A stretch of DNA of 36,217 bases from Streptococcus sp. DD13 (GTDB lineage Bacteria > Bacillota > Bacilli > Lactobacillales > Streptococcaceae), in assembly GCF_001578875.1 (NCBI RefSeq), contig NZ_KQ969506.1, forward strand, positions 802,122 through 838,338. The letters are read 5' to 3'. Shown one piece after another: positions 1-7,960 of the stretch. The notes beneath the pieces are model-generated. The model was not told the origin of the DNA. It did not search any database and worked only from the letters and a program-made list of their open reading frames with translations. Both the position numbers and the translations under genes were made by a program. Every line of letters starts with the position of its first letter. Position 1 is the first letter of the stretch.

Positions 1-378
1 GTAGCGCTTCATATCAGAAACATTGTCAAAATCAAGGCGTGATACATCTAGATAGGACTTATCCAGGGGCTCCGAAAGCACCATATCCACCTTTAGCAAA
101 TCTCCATCTTTTAGACTATAATGGCGTGGAAAAGCGTGTGCTACTTCATCATTTAGACCGCAACAAGTCGCATACGGATAATCCATCAAGGATCCCTCTA
201 CTCCAATCTGAAGAGGAAGGACATTGGCTTCTTTACACCGTTTTCGGACGTATTCTTCCACTTCCCACAGATCTAAGCCAGGCCGAATCAGATCTCTTAG
301 TCCAATATGAATACTGGCTAAAAAATCTCCGGCACGATCCATCGCTTCAATTTCTCTTTGTGATTTAATCGTTATCAT
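1..378 (-). CDS. map: Methionine aminopeptidase type I, N-terminal 126 residues (cut by window edge)
   Basis: Reading the minus strand from an ATG at 378 gives an open frame of 126 codons that runs off position 1. It starts MITIKSQREIEAMDRAGDFL and contains QIGVEGSLMDYPYATCC, LNDEVAHAFP and DGDLLKVDMVL. These match the N-terminal half of streptococcal methionine aminopeptidase, which removes the initiator methionine from nascent proteins and uses two metal ions. The VDMVL segment carries the first metal-binding Asp of the family; the remaining ligands lie outside the window. The family is about 285 residues long in streptococci, so more than half is missing here. AAGGA stands 6-7 nt before the ATG, and the gene follows the acetyltransferase stop by only 9 nt, so it is probably in the murA operon. 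An antisense reading frame over the same bases (39-368, plus) is a shadow. Confidence 0.9.
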   Translation of the reverse strand, partial: MITIKSQREIEAMDRAGDFLASIHIGLRDLIRPGLDLWEVEEYVRKRCKEANVLPLQIGVEGSLMDYPYATCCGLNDEVAHAFPRHYSLKDGDLLKVDMVLSEPLDKSYLDVSRLDFDNVSDMKRY

Positions 379-387
379 GTTTTTTCC

Positions 388-957
388 TTACTCTAATAAA
401 TCTTCTTCCAGGTGATACTCTTTCCGGGCCAGGCGAAAGCTCAGGTAGTCCCGAACCTGATGCGTGTAGCGATCGCTCCCTTTGTACTGTCTAAAGCGAC
501 GAAAGCCCGCTTTTTGAGCGACCCGCTGACTGGCCTTGTTTTCCAAATGGGTGACAATCACTAGCTCCTGTAATTCCAAATGGTAAAAGGAAAGATAGAC
601 CAAATTCTGCACGACCTGCGTCATGATCCCTTGTCCCCAGTAGTTCTTATTTAAGAAGTAGCCCAGTTCTGCCTGCATTTTCCCTTCGACTATTTTTTCA
701 AATCGAATGGCTCCAATTAGCTCATGATTCACTTTTTGAACAATTGCCCACGTTCCCAAGGGTTCTCTTAGAAAACTGGCTACAAAAAGCTCCTCCGCTT
801 CAGTTTTAGTAGAAAGAGGAGGAAATAAAAAAGGGATATTTTCTTCACTTGACACCATATGATAAAAAGAATCTAAATCTTCATAGCTAAATGGCCGAAG
901 GAGCAGGTTTTCTAATTCAAAATTTGAAAATCTCGCTAATGCCGTCAATAAACTCAT
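388..957 (-). CDS. GNAT family N-acetyltransferase (RimJ/RimL-like)
   Basis: This 189-residue protein has the layout of the GNAT fold of the RimJ/RimL type (Acetyltransf_3). It has an N-terminal LRPFSYEDLDSFYHMV strand-helix, a central ELGYFLNKNYWGQGIMTQVV segment equivalent to the acetyl-CoA binding loop (the family's Q/R-x-x-G-x-G/A region, here WGQGIM), and the later LELQELVIVTHLENKASQRVAQKAGFR, which corresponds to the N-x-x-S-x-x-x-x-x-K-x-G-F motif. Such enzymes transfer acetyl from acetyl-CoA to an amine, either a protein N-terminus or a small molecule. The substrate cannot be told from sequence. It starts 3 nt after the murA stop with only a weak purine-rich site (AGAAGAG), so it is likely translated as part of the murA-GNAT-map transcript. 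Confidence 0.85.
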   Translation of the reverse strand: MSLLTALARFSNFELENLLLRPFSYEDLDSFYHMVSSEENIPFLFPPLSTKTEAEELFVASFLREPLGTWAIVQKVNHELIGAIRFEKIVEGKMQAELGYFLNKNYWGQGIMTQVVQNLVYLSFYHLELQELVIVTHLENKASQRVAQKAGFRRFRQYKGSDRYTHQVRDYLSFRLARKEYHLEEDLLE

Positions 958-960
958 GAA

Positions 961-2220
961 TTACTCTTCTATCAGTTGGATATCTGCCCCTAAGTCTGTC
1001 AATTTTTCGATGATATTGGAATAACCCCGAAGAATAAACTCGATATTGGTAATCTCCGTTCTTCCCTTTGCCATCAATCCTGCAATGACCATCGCAGCCC
1101 CCCCACGGAGGTCAGTAGCTTTCACAGCTGTTCCTGTTAATTGATTCGGACCTTGGTAGGCGATATAGTTACTACGGGTTTCAATCGTTGCTCCCATGGA
1201 TGCCAACTCTGCCACGTGTCCAACACGCTTTTCATAGATCGTATCCGTGACACTTCCAATCCCTTTTGCGAGAAGCAACAAAGGGGTTAATGGTTGCTGC
1301 AAATCCGTCGCAAAACCAGGATAAGGAGCGGTCTTCACATGCACAGCCTTTAATTGGTCTTGCTTTTCGATATAGATACTATCTTCAGAAATGGTCATTC
1401 GAACTCCCATTTCTTCTAATTTAGCGATATAAGACTCCAAATGCTCATAGAGGACGTTATCAACCTTGATCCCTTCCCCAACCGCTGCTGCAAGAGCGAT
1501 GTAGGTACCGGCCTCAATCCGGTCTGGTATCACTTGATGGCGGGTTCCATGCAGATGCTCTACTCCATCAATCGTAATCATATCTGTACCAGCACCCCGT
1601 ACACGAGCCCCCATATTGTTCAACAAGGTTGCAATATCAATAATTTCTGGTTCACGCGCCGCATTTTCAATAATCGTCCGGCCTTTGGCTTTAACAGCTG
1701 CTAACATGGTGTTGATCGTCGCTCCCACACTGACGGTGTCCATGTAGATTTGAGCCCCGTGCAAGTGGCGATCTTTTGCGGTAAAGACCATCGCACTTTC
1801 ATGAGTGGTGAGAGTAGCTCCCATGGCTTCAAAAGCTTTCAGATGCAGATCAATAGGACGTGGGCCGAGATCACACCCACCTGGAAGACCTACTTCTGCT
1901 CGTCCAAAACGTCCTAGGAGAGAGCCATAGAAATAATAAGAGGCACGTAAACTATTAATTTTGCCAAACGGCATCGGCATATCCTTTAAGCCCCTCGGGT
2001 CGATCGTAAGAGTATCTCCCTGACGGTCAATCTTAGCCCCCATCGTCTCCATGATATCAATCAAACTATCGACATCTGAAATTTCAGGGACCCCATCTAG
2101 GGTCACGATACCATCTGCCAAGATCGCGGCGGGCATCAAGGCGACAACCGAATTTTTTGCACCACTGACAGTCACGGTTCCTTTCAGTTTGCGACCACCG
2201 TTAATAACAATTTTTCTCAT
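961..2220 (-). CDS. murA: UDP-N-acetylglucosamine 1-carboxyvinyltransferase (MurA family)
   Basis: The 419-residue protein is full length for MurA, which transfers enolpyruvate from PEP to UDP-GlcNAc in the first committed cytoplasmic step of peptidoglycan synthesis and is the fosfomycin target. It shows the N-terminal [17 protein letters not shown] with the conserved Lys at about 22 and Asn at 23. The [15 protein letters not shown] loop carries the catalytic Cys at about 116, so a fosfomycin-sensitive enzyme is predicted. Later motifs include DRIEAGTY and the C-terminal [13 protein letters not shown]. Low-GC Gram-positives carry two paralogues (MurA and MurZ); which one this is cannot be settled without the other copy. 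The start has a weak Shine-Dalgarno (AAAGAGAA, about 8 nt upstream). It is transcribed from a promoter around 2267, with the acetyltransferase and map downstream. Confidence 0.95.
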   Translation of the reverse strand: MRKIVINGGRKLKGTVTVSGAKNSVVALMPAAILADGIVTLDGVPEISDVDSLIDIMETMGAKIDRQGDTLTIDPRGLKDMPMPFGKINSLRASYYFYGSLLGRFGRAEVGLPGGCDLGPRPIDLHLKAFEAMGATLTTHESAMVFTAKDRHLHGAQIYMDTVSVGATINTMLAAVKAKGRTIIENAAREPEIIDIATLLNNMGARVRGAGTDMITIDGVEHLHGTRHQVIPDRIEAGTYIALAAAVGEGIKVDNVLYEHLESYIAKLEEMGVRMTISEDSIYIEKQDQLKAVHVKTAPYPGFATDLQQPLTPLLLLAKGIGSVTDTIYEKRVGHVAELASMGATIETRSNYIAYQGPNQLTGTAVKATDLRGGAAMVIAGLMAKGRTEITNIEFILRGYSNIIEKLTDLGADIQLIEE

Positions 2221-2266
2221 TCCAACATTCTCTTTTCAAGTAGTGAGCCAAATAGGCATTCATTTG

Positions 2267-2275
2267 ATTTTACCA
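2267..2275 (-). promoter_or_regulatory. Putative murA promoter, extended -10
   Basis: On the minus strand TGGTAAAAT lies about 46 nt before the murA ATG: a TAAAAT -10 with a TG motif one base upstream. No good -35 is visible 17 nt further up. The position between the metK terminator and murA makes it the best candidate for driving murA, the acetyltransferase and map. Confidence 0.45.
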
Positions 2276-2390
2276 TAACTAGACCTAAAAGGCTAGCTCG
2301 TTTGTCTATGAACTGTGATTTGTCATCTTTGAAATAGTTCTGAAATCCTCCCTTAACCTTTATCCCCTTCTTTCTCACCTTGAGCACTCA

Positions 2391-2421
2391 AAAAAACTGA
2401 ATGGGGACCATTCAGTTTTTC
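2391..2421 (-). terminator. Intrinsic terminator after metK
   Basis: A perfect inverted repeat, AAAAACTGAATGG and CCATTCAGTTTTT around a 3-4 nt loop, ends 4 nt downstream of the metK stop. The arms finish in A/T runs on both sides, so it could stop transcription in either direction. For metK the U-run lies at 2391-2396. Confidence 0.9.
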
Positions 2422-2424
2422 AGT

Positions 2425-3615
2425 TTATCCTAAAGCATCCTTCAATGCGTCGACTTTATCCAACTTTTCCCAAGGAAGATCAATATCTGTCCGTCCTACG
2501 TGGCCATAGGCTGCTGTTTGTTTGTAAATAGGCCGTTTCAAATCCAACATCTGAATAATACCAGCTGGACGAAGGTCAAATACTTGACGTACAGCTGCCT
2601 CAATCTGCTGTTCGGCAACTGTGTTGGTCCCAAACGTATCCACTCGAACCGAAACGGGATGAGCTACCCCAATCGCGTAGGCCAACTGTACTTCTGCTTT
2701 TTTCGCTAAGCCAGCTGCAACGATGTTTTTGGCAATATAACGAGCGGCATACGAAGCTGAACGGTCAACCTTTGTCGCATCCTTCCCAGAAAAGGCCCCA
2801 CCACCATGACGAGAATAGCCACCATAAGTATCTACGATGATTTTCCGGCCTGTCAAACCAGAATCTCCTTGAGGTCCTCCGATGACAAATCGGCCTGTCG
2901 GATTGATGAAATAGTTCGTCTTTTCATCTAAATAGTGAGCTGGAATCACCTCACGAATCACCTGCTCGATGACATCCTTGTGGATCCGATCATTGGAAAC
3001 ATCCGGATCATGCTGTGTTGAAATCACGACGGTATCAACACGGACGGGTTGGTCTTGTTCATCATATTCTACTGTCACTTGCGATTTGGCATCTGGACGG
3101 AGATAAGAAAGCTCTCCAGATTTCCGTAAATCTGCCAACCGTTTTACTAGCTTGTGACTGAGAGAAATCGGCAAGGGCATGAGTTCAGGCGTCTCGTCCA
3201 CAGCAAAGCCAAACATCAACCCCTGATCTCCAGCTCCGATCAAATCTAGTGGATCCCGATCTTGGCTTCCTCTAACTTCCAGTGCTTCATTCACCCCTTG
3301 GGCAATATCTGGAGACTGCTCTACGAGGGATGGATGGACACCGACAGATTCGGCTGCAAAGCCATACTCAGCATTGGTATAGCCGATTTCAGCGATGGTA
3401 TCCCGAACGACACGATTAATGTCCACATAAGCATTGGTTGAAATCTCTCCAAACACATGAACCGACCCTGTATAGACAACCGTCTCTGCTGCCACATGGG
3501 CATCTGGATCTTGCTCCAGGATGGCATCTAAAATCGCATCTGAAATTTGGTCTGCAATCTTATCGGGATGTCCTTCTGACACCGACTCGGATGTAAATAA
3601 TTTTCTTTCTGACAT
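2425..3615 (-). CDS. metK: S-adenosylmethionine synthetase
   Basis: The 396-residue protein makes S-adenosylmethionine from methionine and ATP, releasing phosphate and pyrophosphate; it works as a cytoplasmic tetramer. It is full length and carries the family signatures: [17 protein letters not shown] at the N-terminus with the ATP-binding His, the [12 protein letters not shown] hexapeptide region (methionine-binding loop) around residue 115-125, and the glycine-rich [17 protein letters not shown] motif around 260-275. The ATG at 3615 is preceded by the Shine-Dalgarno AAGGGGGGA, which is part of the riboswitch described at 3620-3704. A strong terminator follows the stop, so the gene is probably transcribed alone and controlled by its own product, SAM, at translation initiation. 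Confidence 0.97.
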   Translation of the reverse strand: MSERKLFTSESVSEGHPDKIADQISDAILDAILEQDPDAHVAAETVVYTGSVHVFGEISTNAYVDINRVVRDTIAEIGYTNAEYGFAAESVGVHPSLVEQSPDIAQGVNEALEVRGSQDRDPLDLIGAGDQGLMFGFAVDETPELMPLPISLSHKLVKRLADLRKSGELSYLRPDAKSQVTVEYDEQDQPVRVDTVVISTQHDPDVSNDRIHKDVIEQVIREVIPAHYLDEKTNYFINPTGRFVIGGPQGDSGLTGRKIIVDTYGGYSRHGGGAFSGKDATKVDRSASYAARYIAKNIVAAGLAKKAEVQLAYAIGVAHPVSVRVDTFGTNTVAEQQIEAAVRQVFDLRPAGIIQMLDLKRPIYKQTAAYGHVGRTDIDLPWEKLDKVDALKDALG

Positions 3616-3619
3616 AAGA

Positions 3620-3704
3620 ATGTCCCCCCTTATTCAAATTGTTATAGAGTTACAAAGAACTGACAGAAAATAGCAGATGGCTTTCCTGTCACCTTATCGG
3701 GACT
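3620..3704 (-). promoter_or_regulatory. SMK box (SAM-III) riboswitch of metK
   Basis: The metK leader matches the layout of the SMK box known from Lactobacillales metK genes. In transcript order it has GTCCCGATAAGG (3703-3692), then a hairpin TGACAGGAAA/TTTTCTGTCA around 3690-3661, then CTTTGTAAC (3657-3649, the conserved CUUGUAAC element with one extra U), a linker, and GGGGGGAC (3629-3622), which holds the Shine-Dalgarno. GTCCC can pair with GGGAC, hiding the ribosome-binding site when SAM is bound. Seen directly: the motifs and pairings. Known from the family: SAM stabilises the sequestered form. The helix order and conserved blocks agree with the E. faecalis example as I remember it; the linker before the G-run is longer here. 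Confidence 0.85.
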
Positions 3705-3717
3705 ATATAACCTACTA

Positions 3718-3726
3718 AGTATACCA
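3718..3726 (-). promoter_or_regulatory. metK promoter, extended -10
   Basis: TGGTATACT on the minus strand gives a TATACT -10 with the TG extension, just upstream of the riboswitch. The -35 region is poor. It predicts a 5' leader of about 95 nt, long enough to contain the whole SMK box. Confidence 0.6.
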
Positions 3727-3805
3727 TATTTTTTTCTTACAAACTAGCGACTACTTGTGAAATAATCGGAGATACCTTCTCAAGGCTCTTCTCCTAGATC
3801 ACCGT

Positions 3806-4273
3806 CTAGAACAATGCCGTCCCACGCATGGCTGCTTGCACATCCTCAAGAGGCAACTGAACCAGCTCTACTTCCTTGGTCTGATAGAGATACTGCGCAT
3901 ACTCATCCATCCGATAAGGGTGAATATAGACGACACGCTTACAGCCTACTTGTAACAACTGCTTTGAACAATTAAGACAAGGAAAGTGAGTGACATAAGC
4001 CGTAAATCCCTTAGGAATTCCTCTTTCTGCCCCTTGCAAAATCGCATTGACCTCGGCATGGATCGTTCGAGCACAATGTCCATCTATCATTAAACAGCCA
4101 TCTTCTAGACAGTGCTGCGTTCCCGACACCGAACCATTGTAACCTGTTGCGATTACCTTATTGTCCTTGACGAGGACAGCCCCTACTTTCGCACGATTAC
4201 ACGTTGCCCGGTTTGCAATCAAAAGACTTTGCGCAGCAAAATACTGGTCCCATTCTAAACGTTTTTCAACCAT
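3806..4273 (-). CDS. Deoxycytidylate (dCMP) deaminase family protein (ComEB-like)
   Basis: This 155-residue zinc-dependent deaminase of the CDA superfamily would convert dCMP to dUMP, feeding thymidylate synthesis. Zinc ligands and the catalytic Glu are visible as HAE in TIHAEVNAIL and PCLNC in THFPCLNCSKQ. The N-terminal SLLIANRATCNRAKVGAVLV and GYNGSVSGTQHC are the family's substrate-side motifs, and HCARTIHAE adds the nearby Cys/His characteristic of dCMP deaminases. It is the family to which B. subtilis ComEB belongs. Here it is separate from the comEA/comEC pair at the other end of the window, so a competence role is not implied. AGGAGG stands 6 nt before the ATG. It lies upstream of metK, but the metK promoter between them suggests separate transcription. 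Confidence 0.93.
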   Translation of the reverse strand: MVEKRLEWDQYFAAQSLLIANRATCNRAKVGAVLVKDNKVIATGYNGSVSGTQHCLEDGCLMIDGHCARTIHAEVNAILQGAERGIPKGFTAYVTHFPCLNCSKQLLQVGCKRVVYIHPYRMDEYAQYLYQTKEVELVQLPLEDVQAAMRGTALF

Positions 4274-4293
4274 AATATCCTCCTGTTTTCCCT

Positions 4294-4322
4294 ATTATAT
4301 CCTTTTTAGGAGAGAGCGACAA
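4294..4322 (-). promoter_or_regulatory. Promoter of the dCMP deaminase gene
   Basis: On the minus strand TTGTCG (4322-4317), a 17-nt spacer and TATAAT (4299-4294) form a good sigma-A-type promoter. The -10 lies 20 nt before the start codon and the AGGAGG site. Confidence 0.7.
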
Positions 4323-4646
4323 GGTCTGTCTCATTCAGATAAGTCCCTACTCCTTGACTTCCCATTTTAACCAAGCGCGATCCTGTCGAATCCCCTCTTG
4401 AAGGACTCGCTTTCAAATAGGAGACTATTCCATCTGGAACAAGCTTTCTTAACTTTGTGAAATTCTCATTCCTTAACCCGTCCAGGCATATAGTCGCTAA
4501 AAGGTAATTGTATCAAGCGTTTCAGTAAGTTACCTTTCCATTACAATATGGTAACAATCCATTATTTCACTTTATTATTTTCTTGAAAAAAATTATAATA
4601 GAATTAAGCAAGATAACTGTTCTGCCTTATCAAGAAATGGAGTGTG
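4323..4646. other. Intergenic region with nested inverted repeats and a plus-strand -10
   Basis: No gene is visible. Three copies of a GGTAA-type half-site sit close together: AAAGGTAA at 4500-4507 and TTACCTTT at 4530-4537 form one inverted repeat, and GTTACC at 4529-4534 with GGTAAC at 4550-4555 forms a second that shares the middle arm. A TATAAT at 4594-4599 (plus) probably serves the small HTH-like gene. The arrangement could be an operator for that protein or for another regulator, which is inference only. The rest of the stretch shows nothing recognisable. Confidence 0.4.
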
Positions 4647-4859
4647 ATGAAAATGAAAATCGATATCGATAAAATTAAATGGCTATTTGATAACTCAACT
4701 TCCTATCAAATTAGCAAGCGGTGTGCCATCTCGGCTCAGTCTGTCGATCGGTACAAACATGGGCAATACGACTTACTCAATATGAAACTTAAAACAGCGA
4801 TTGAACTAACAGAGTTTGCCAACCAGTTGATGAAAGATCAAAAGGCCTCACTCTCTTAA
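4647..4859 (+). CDS. Small helix-turn-helix-like protein, function unknown
   Basis: This is a protein of about 70 residues. The segment TSYQISKRCAISAQSVDRYKHGQYDLLNMKLKTAIELTEFANQL looks like a helix-turn-helix, with a first helix ending ISKRC and a recognition-like helix SAQSVDRYKHG, as in small XRE/phage Cro-type proteins. I do not recognise a specific family. Two in-frame starts are possible: ATG 4647 and ATG 4653. The GGAG at 4639-4642 lies 4 nt from the first and 10 nt from the second, so the start is uncertain by two codons; a GTG at 4644 is less likely. The gene has its own TATAAT at 4594-4599. It is followed 11 nt later by the hairpin of repeat copy A, which would terminate it. A small DNA-binding regulator is plausible but unproved. 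Confidence 0.65.
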   Translation: MKMKIDIDKIKWLFDNSTSYQISKRCAISAQSVDRYKHGQYDLLNMKLKTAIELTEFANQLMKDQKASLS

Positions 4860-4870
4860 ACCTATTGTTA

Positions 4871-4903
4871 GAGGCTGGGACAAAAGTCCTAGCCTCTTTT
4901 TTG
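4871..4903 (+). terminator. Terminator hairpin at the left end of repeat copy A
   Basis: GAGGCTGGGAC-AAAA-GTCCTAGCCTC followed by TTTTTTG forms a strong intrinsic terminator 11 nt after the small HTH-like gene. It is part of the repeat, so the element appears to bring a ready-made terminator. Confidence 0.85.
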
Positions 4904-5045
4904 TTTTTGGCTTGTCGAGCAAGAGGCAGTGGTTGAGTGGGCTCTACTAGACTGATTTCATCCGCTTTTACAGCTCGACTCAACGGTGCGGAGCTGGGAC
5001 CACGAAATCGACTTCTAACCAATGACCGATTTCTGTCCCACTCTC
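4871..5045 (+). repeat. MITE-like intergenic repeat, copy A (175 bp)
   Basis: This element recurs at 16586-16762 with roughly 85% identity by eye. Its ends are imperfect inverted repeats: the left end reads GAGGCTGGGACAAAAGT, and the right end read from the other strand is GAGAGTGGGACAGAAAT. The first 26 bp also fold on themselves as a hairpin. It carries no convincing gene; an open frame on the minus strand (4789-5022) only reads through the repeat. It occupies the space between the small HTH-like gene and the birA promoter. The combination of terminal inverted repeats, small size and dispersed copies fits a non-autonomous mobile element. Confidence 0.75.
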
Positions 5046-5073
5046 TTTTTATTGGTCGTTTACACGGATTTTA

Positions 5074-5082
5074 TGCTATAAT
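5074..5082 (+). promoter_or_regulatory. birA promoter, extended -10 placed for a leaderless mRNA
   Basis: TGCTATAAT (TG at 5074-5075, TATAAT at 5077-5082) ends 6 nt before the birA ATG at 5089. Transcription starting about 7 nt after the -10 would begin at or next to the A of the ATG. There is no Shine-Dalgarno in the 6-nt gap. A weak TTGGTC lies 19 nt upstream. Confidence 0.7.
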
Positions 5083-5088
5083 TTATGC

Positions 5089-6027
5089 ATGAAAACATAC
5101 GAAAAAATCTACCTGCAACTGCACCATCAAAAGGATTATGTCAGTGGGGAAGAACTAGCCAAGGAAATGGGGATTTCTCGGACGTCTATCTGGAAAGCCA
5201 TTCAGCAGCTAGAAAAACAAGGAATCATCATTGACTCCATCCGCAATCGAGGATACCGTATTCAGAAGGGAGATCTTCTGATACCGGAACTCCTCTCAGA
5301 AAAGCTACAGCTCCCTGTTTATTATAAGGAGTCCAGTTTATCGACACAACTTGATGCCAAGCTAGGATTAGAACAAGGGAACCCTGCTCCTGCCTTGTAC
5401 CTGGCAGGCAACCAAGAAGCTGCTAAAGGACGATTTGGGCGCTCGTTTTTTGCTTCTCCTCATGGAGGAATCTATATGTCCCTACATCTTAAGCCCGCAC
5501 TTTCCCCGAGAGATTCAATTGTCCTCTACACCCTCTATATCGCCGCAGCCCTGGTGAAGGCCATTTATCGTCTTACAGGTATGGATACAAGCATTAAGTG
5601 GGTCAATGATATTTACCTTGGAGACAAAAAGATTGCTGGGATTTTAACAGAAGCGATCTCTTCCGTAGAACTTCAAACCGTCACAGACCTTATTATTGGA
5701 ATAGGGATCAATTTCCATCTCGACAACTTTCCGGATGACTTGAAAGACAAGGCCACTAGCCTCTTTCAAGAACAGCCTAGTATTAGTCGGAATCAGTTGA
5801 TTTATGAGACTTGGAGAATCTTTTTTGAATCCGATCCCCAAGAGCTCTTGCGTTTCTACAAAACGCACTCGCTACTACTAGGACGTAGAGTGACCTTTCG
5901 TCAAGATCACACCCACTATCAAGGGATCGTGCAAGAAATTAATGACCAAGGGGAGCTCATCGTCCAGCTAGACGATGGAAAAGAAAAAATCCTCTCCAGT
6001 GGAGAGGTCAGTCTTAGTTCTTGGTAG
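5089..6027 (+). CDS. birA: Biotin-[acetyl-CoA carboxylase] ligase / biotin operon repressor
   Basis: This 312-residue bifunctional BirA activates biotin with ATP and attaches it to the biotin carboxyl carrier protein; the long form can also bind DNA as a repressor. Residues about 1-65 are a winged HTH (YVSGEELAKEMGISRTSIWKAIQQLEKQG). The catalytic domain follows with AKGRFGRSFFASPHGGIYMSL (the biotinyl-AMP loop, GRGRxGR-like) around residue 118-138 and KWVNDIYLGDKKIAGILTE (the KWPND-I motif, here with Val for Pro) around 170-188. A C-terminal SH3-like domain follows (LLGRRVTFRQDHTHYQGIV). Length is typical of the HTH-containing class. The stop overlaps the convergent DUF3272 gene by 14 bp. 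The start codon lies 6 nt from the -10 box with no ribosome-binding site, so a leaderless message is predicted. Confidence 0.95.
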   Translation: MKTYEKIYLQLHHQKDYVSGEELAKEMGISRTSIWKAIQQLEKQGIIIDSIRNRGYRIQKGDLLIPELLSEKLQLPVYYKESSLSTQLDAKLGLEQGNPAPALYLAGNQEAAKGRFGRSFFASPHGGIYMSLHLKPALSPRDSIVLYTLYIAAALVKAIYRLTGMDTSIKWVNDIYLGDKKIAGILTEAISSVELQTVTDLIIGIGINFHLDNFPDDLKDKATSLFQEQPSISRNQLIYETWRIFFESDPQELLRFYKTHSLLLGRRVTFRQDHTHYQGIVQEINDQGELIVQLDDGKEKILSSGEVSLSSW

Positions 6028-6202
6028 ACTTTTCGACAGAAGCAATAAAACGTGTCACCCGCAAGGCAAAACGTAATTGTTGATAGACAAACAAGGCTGC
6101 CAATAAGCCAAATAAAAAGTCACCAGATAGAAAGAAGTCATTCATTAAAAAAGTCATCCCTAATGTGAAAAACATCAAGATTAAAAATTGTGAAAGTCTC
6201 AT
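6014..6202 (-). CDS. DUF3272-type small membrane protein
   Basis: From the ATG at 6202 this is a 62-residue protein starting MRLSQFLILMFFTLGMTFLM. It has two hydrophobic segments (about 3-20 and 25-40) and a basic C-terminus (RFALRVTRFIASVEKSTKN), so a small protein spanning the membrane twice is expected. It resembles the streptococcal DUF3272 family, whose function is unknown. A longer upstream reading (MIQKTAFGLFFWY...) would run through the dnaX terminator and is not credible. TGGTATACT lies 6 nt before the ATG with no Shine-Dalgarno, so this is a second leaderless candidate. The last 14 bp overlap the end of birA on the other strand. Confidence 0.75.
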   Translation of the reverse strand: MRLSQFLILMFFTLGMTFLMNDFFLSGDFLFGLLAALFVYQQLRFALRVTRFIASVEKSTKN

Positions 6203-6208
6203 GACACT

Positions 6209-6217
6209 AGTATACCA
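6209..6217 (-). promoter_or_regulatory. DUF3272 promoter, extended -10 abutting the dnaX terminator
   Basis: TGGTATACT on the minus strand begins in the U-run of the upstream terminator and ends 6 nt before the ATG at 6202. The spacing predicts a transcript beginning at the start codon. Confidence 0.6.
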
Positions 6218-6243
6218 AAAAAACAGCCCAAAGGCTGTTTTTT
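6217..6243 (-). terminator. Bidirectional terminator after dnaX
   Basis: AAACAGCC-CAAA-GGCTGTTT (6221-6240), flanked by an A-run on the left and a T-run on the right, forms a hairpin with a U-tract on either strand. It ends dnaX (minus) and could stop read-through from birA (plus). Confidence 0.9.
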
Positions 6244-6277
6244 GTATCATTTCACAGCAAATCAGCCTTTAGACGGA

Positions 6278-7960
6278 TTAATCCTCTACAATTTTCAGCT
6301 GATCCTCTAAAAATTCAAACCCTTCCGGAGCCAGCCTGTCCTTTTGTTCTTCACCAGCCGCATCGACTGCTTCTCCCTTGGTGCGATTTGAAAACTCTGC
6401 ACGAACTTCCAACCATTCATCATGTGAAATAGCCAAAATTTGTGGGGAAAAACCGGCTGCGCTACTCAAAATGTTCCCAAACATCGCATTTAAATTATCC
6501 CGCTTCATCGTTTGTTCTGCATTAAAAGCCGATTCAAAGGCTAAGATCGCATGATTTTCGTTCGCAGCAACTGGCTGTGACCCTGTTAACAGAGCTTTAT
6601 CCGCTCCATCCAGACTTTCAATCACTTCCCCCCAGGCATTTTGCAAGCGAATTAAGTTCTCTCTGGCTAGTTGAGGATTTTCAACTGCCTCCTGCAAGAT
6701 TCGATTGACACGATTGCGATCGACTGTATAACGTTTCTTCCCTTGCGGGCGTTTTGTAGTAGTTGCACTTCCTTGACTAGAGGTTTGCTTGTTAGGAAGC
6801 TGTCGCAATTGCTCCTGTAACTGGGCTACTTCCTCTTGTAACTGGGAGATTGTAGCCAATAAATTCGCCGGAAGAGCTTCTTCTTTTACCTGTGCGTTCC
6901 ATTCTTCTGCTAGACGTAAGGTCATCATTTCTGCATAAATCTTAGGGAGGGGACTCGTTTTCATCTCTTGGTAGGAAGCCGTCACCTCATCAATCAGATG
7001 ATAGAGGTGGTCTTGCTCAAAAGCTAGATTTTCAGTGAATCCATCTGAAAAATGAGTATTTTCACCCCCCGCTTTGACCAGTAGCAAATCTCGTAAATAA
7101 TAGAGTAGATCTGTCGCAAAGCGCACTATATTTTTACCACTCTCAAAAATGGTTTCAAGATTTTCTAATGCTTGAGTTGGCTCATGGGTTCGAACCGCTG
7201 TTACATAGGCATCCAGGGCTAGTTGGCTAATGGAACCCGTAATCTCCTCAGCAATAGCTAAACTCACCTTTTGATCGGCACTAAGGCTCAGAGCCTGGTC
7301 CAAGATAGATAAAGCATCCCGCATCCCGCCTTCCGCACGACGAGCAATCATGTCCACGGCCGCTTGCTCATAGCGGATACCTTCCTGATCCAAGATCCGC
7401 ATCAGGTGCTCGCGAATATCTGCTACCTTAATGGACTTGAACTCAAATCGTTGCACCCTTGATAGAATGGTCGCAGGAATCTTGTGTAACTCGGTTGTTG
7501 CCAAGATAAAGACGACATTAGCCGTTGGTTCTTCTAATGTTTTCAAAAGAGCGTTAAAGGCTCCTGTTGAAAGCATGTGCACCTCGTCAATAATGTAGAC
7601 CTTGTAGGTGGCAATACTTGGGGCATAGGTCGACTTGTCCCGGATATCTCGGATTTCATCTACCCCATTATTGGAAGCTGCATCAATCTCGATAACATCC
7701 TCTAGGCTTCCTTCCGTAATCGCCTGACAGATATAGCATTCATTGCAGGGCTCTCCATCGACTTGGTTGGGGCAATTCATACTTTTGGCAAAAATTTTAG
7801 CAGCCGAGGTCTTCCCCGTCCCACGTGGTCCAGAAAAGAGATAGGCATGGCTGATTTTCCCTTGAGCGACTGCCTGTTTGAGCGTTGTTGCAACAACTTC
7901 TTGACCGACCATTTCGCCAAAGGTCTGACTTCGATATTTTCGATATAAGGCTTGGTACAT
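6278..7960 (-). CDS. dnaX: DNA polymerase III subunit gamma/tau
   Basis: This 560-residue clamp-loader ATPase assembles the sliding clamp on DNA and tethers the replicase. The AAA+ domain has Walker A GPRGTGKT at 44-51 and the zinc-binding cluster CPNQVDGEPCNECYIC at about 63-79. It also has Walker B IIDEVH, the sensor region ILATTELHKIPATILSRVQRFEF, and the lid and domain III helices after that. The C-terminal third is lower in complexity (QLQEEVAQLQEQLRQLPNK, coiled-coil-like) and then forms the tau-specific region. No slippery sequence giving a shorter gamma form was noticed. The ATG shares its A with the stop of the upstream methionine sulfoxide reductase (TAATG), implying translational coupling. 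A strong terminator follows. Confidence 0.96.
   Translation of the reverse strand: MYQALYRKYRSQTFGEMVGQEVVATTLKQAVAQGKISHAYLFSGPRGTGKTSAAKIFAKSMNCPNQVDGEPCNECYICQAITEGSLEDVIEIDAASNNGVDEIRDIRDKSTYAPSIATYKVYIIDEVHMLSTGAFNALLKTLEEPTANVVFILATTELHKIPATILSRVQRFEFKSIKVADIREHLMRILDQEGIRYEQAAVDMIARRAEGGMRDALSILDQALSLSADQKVSLAIAEEITGSISQLALDAYVTAVRTHEPTQALENLETIFESGKNIVRFATDLLYYLRDLLLVKAGGENTHFSDGFTENLAFEQDHLYHLIDEVTASYQEMKTSPLPKIYAEMMTLRLAEEWNAQVKEEALPANLLATISQLQEEVAQLQEQLRQLPNKQTSSQGSATTTKRPQGKKRYTVDRNRVNRILQEAVENPQLARENLIRLQNAWGEVIESLDGADKALLTGSQPVAANENHAILAFESAFNAEQTMKRDNLNAMFGNILSSAAGFSPQILAISHDEWLEVRAEFSNRTKGEAVDAAGEEQKDRLAPEGFEFLEDQLKIVED

Noticed and set aside
39-368. Plus-strand open frame of 109 codons
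   Set aside because: It is antisense to a clear partial methionine aminopeptidase on the minus strand that runs off the window edge.
4789-5022. Minus-strand frame of 77 codons over the repeat
   Set aside because: It lies within the MITE-like element and the small HTH-like gene, has no ribosome-binding site and no recognisable domain.
6278-7960. Programmed frameshift in dnaX giving a short gamma form
   Set aside because: No A-rich slippery run with a following hairpin was noticed at the domain III/IV boundary.
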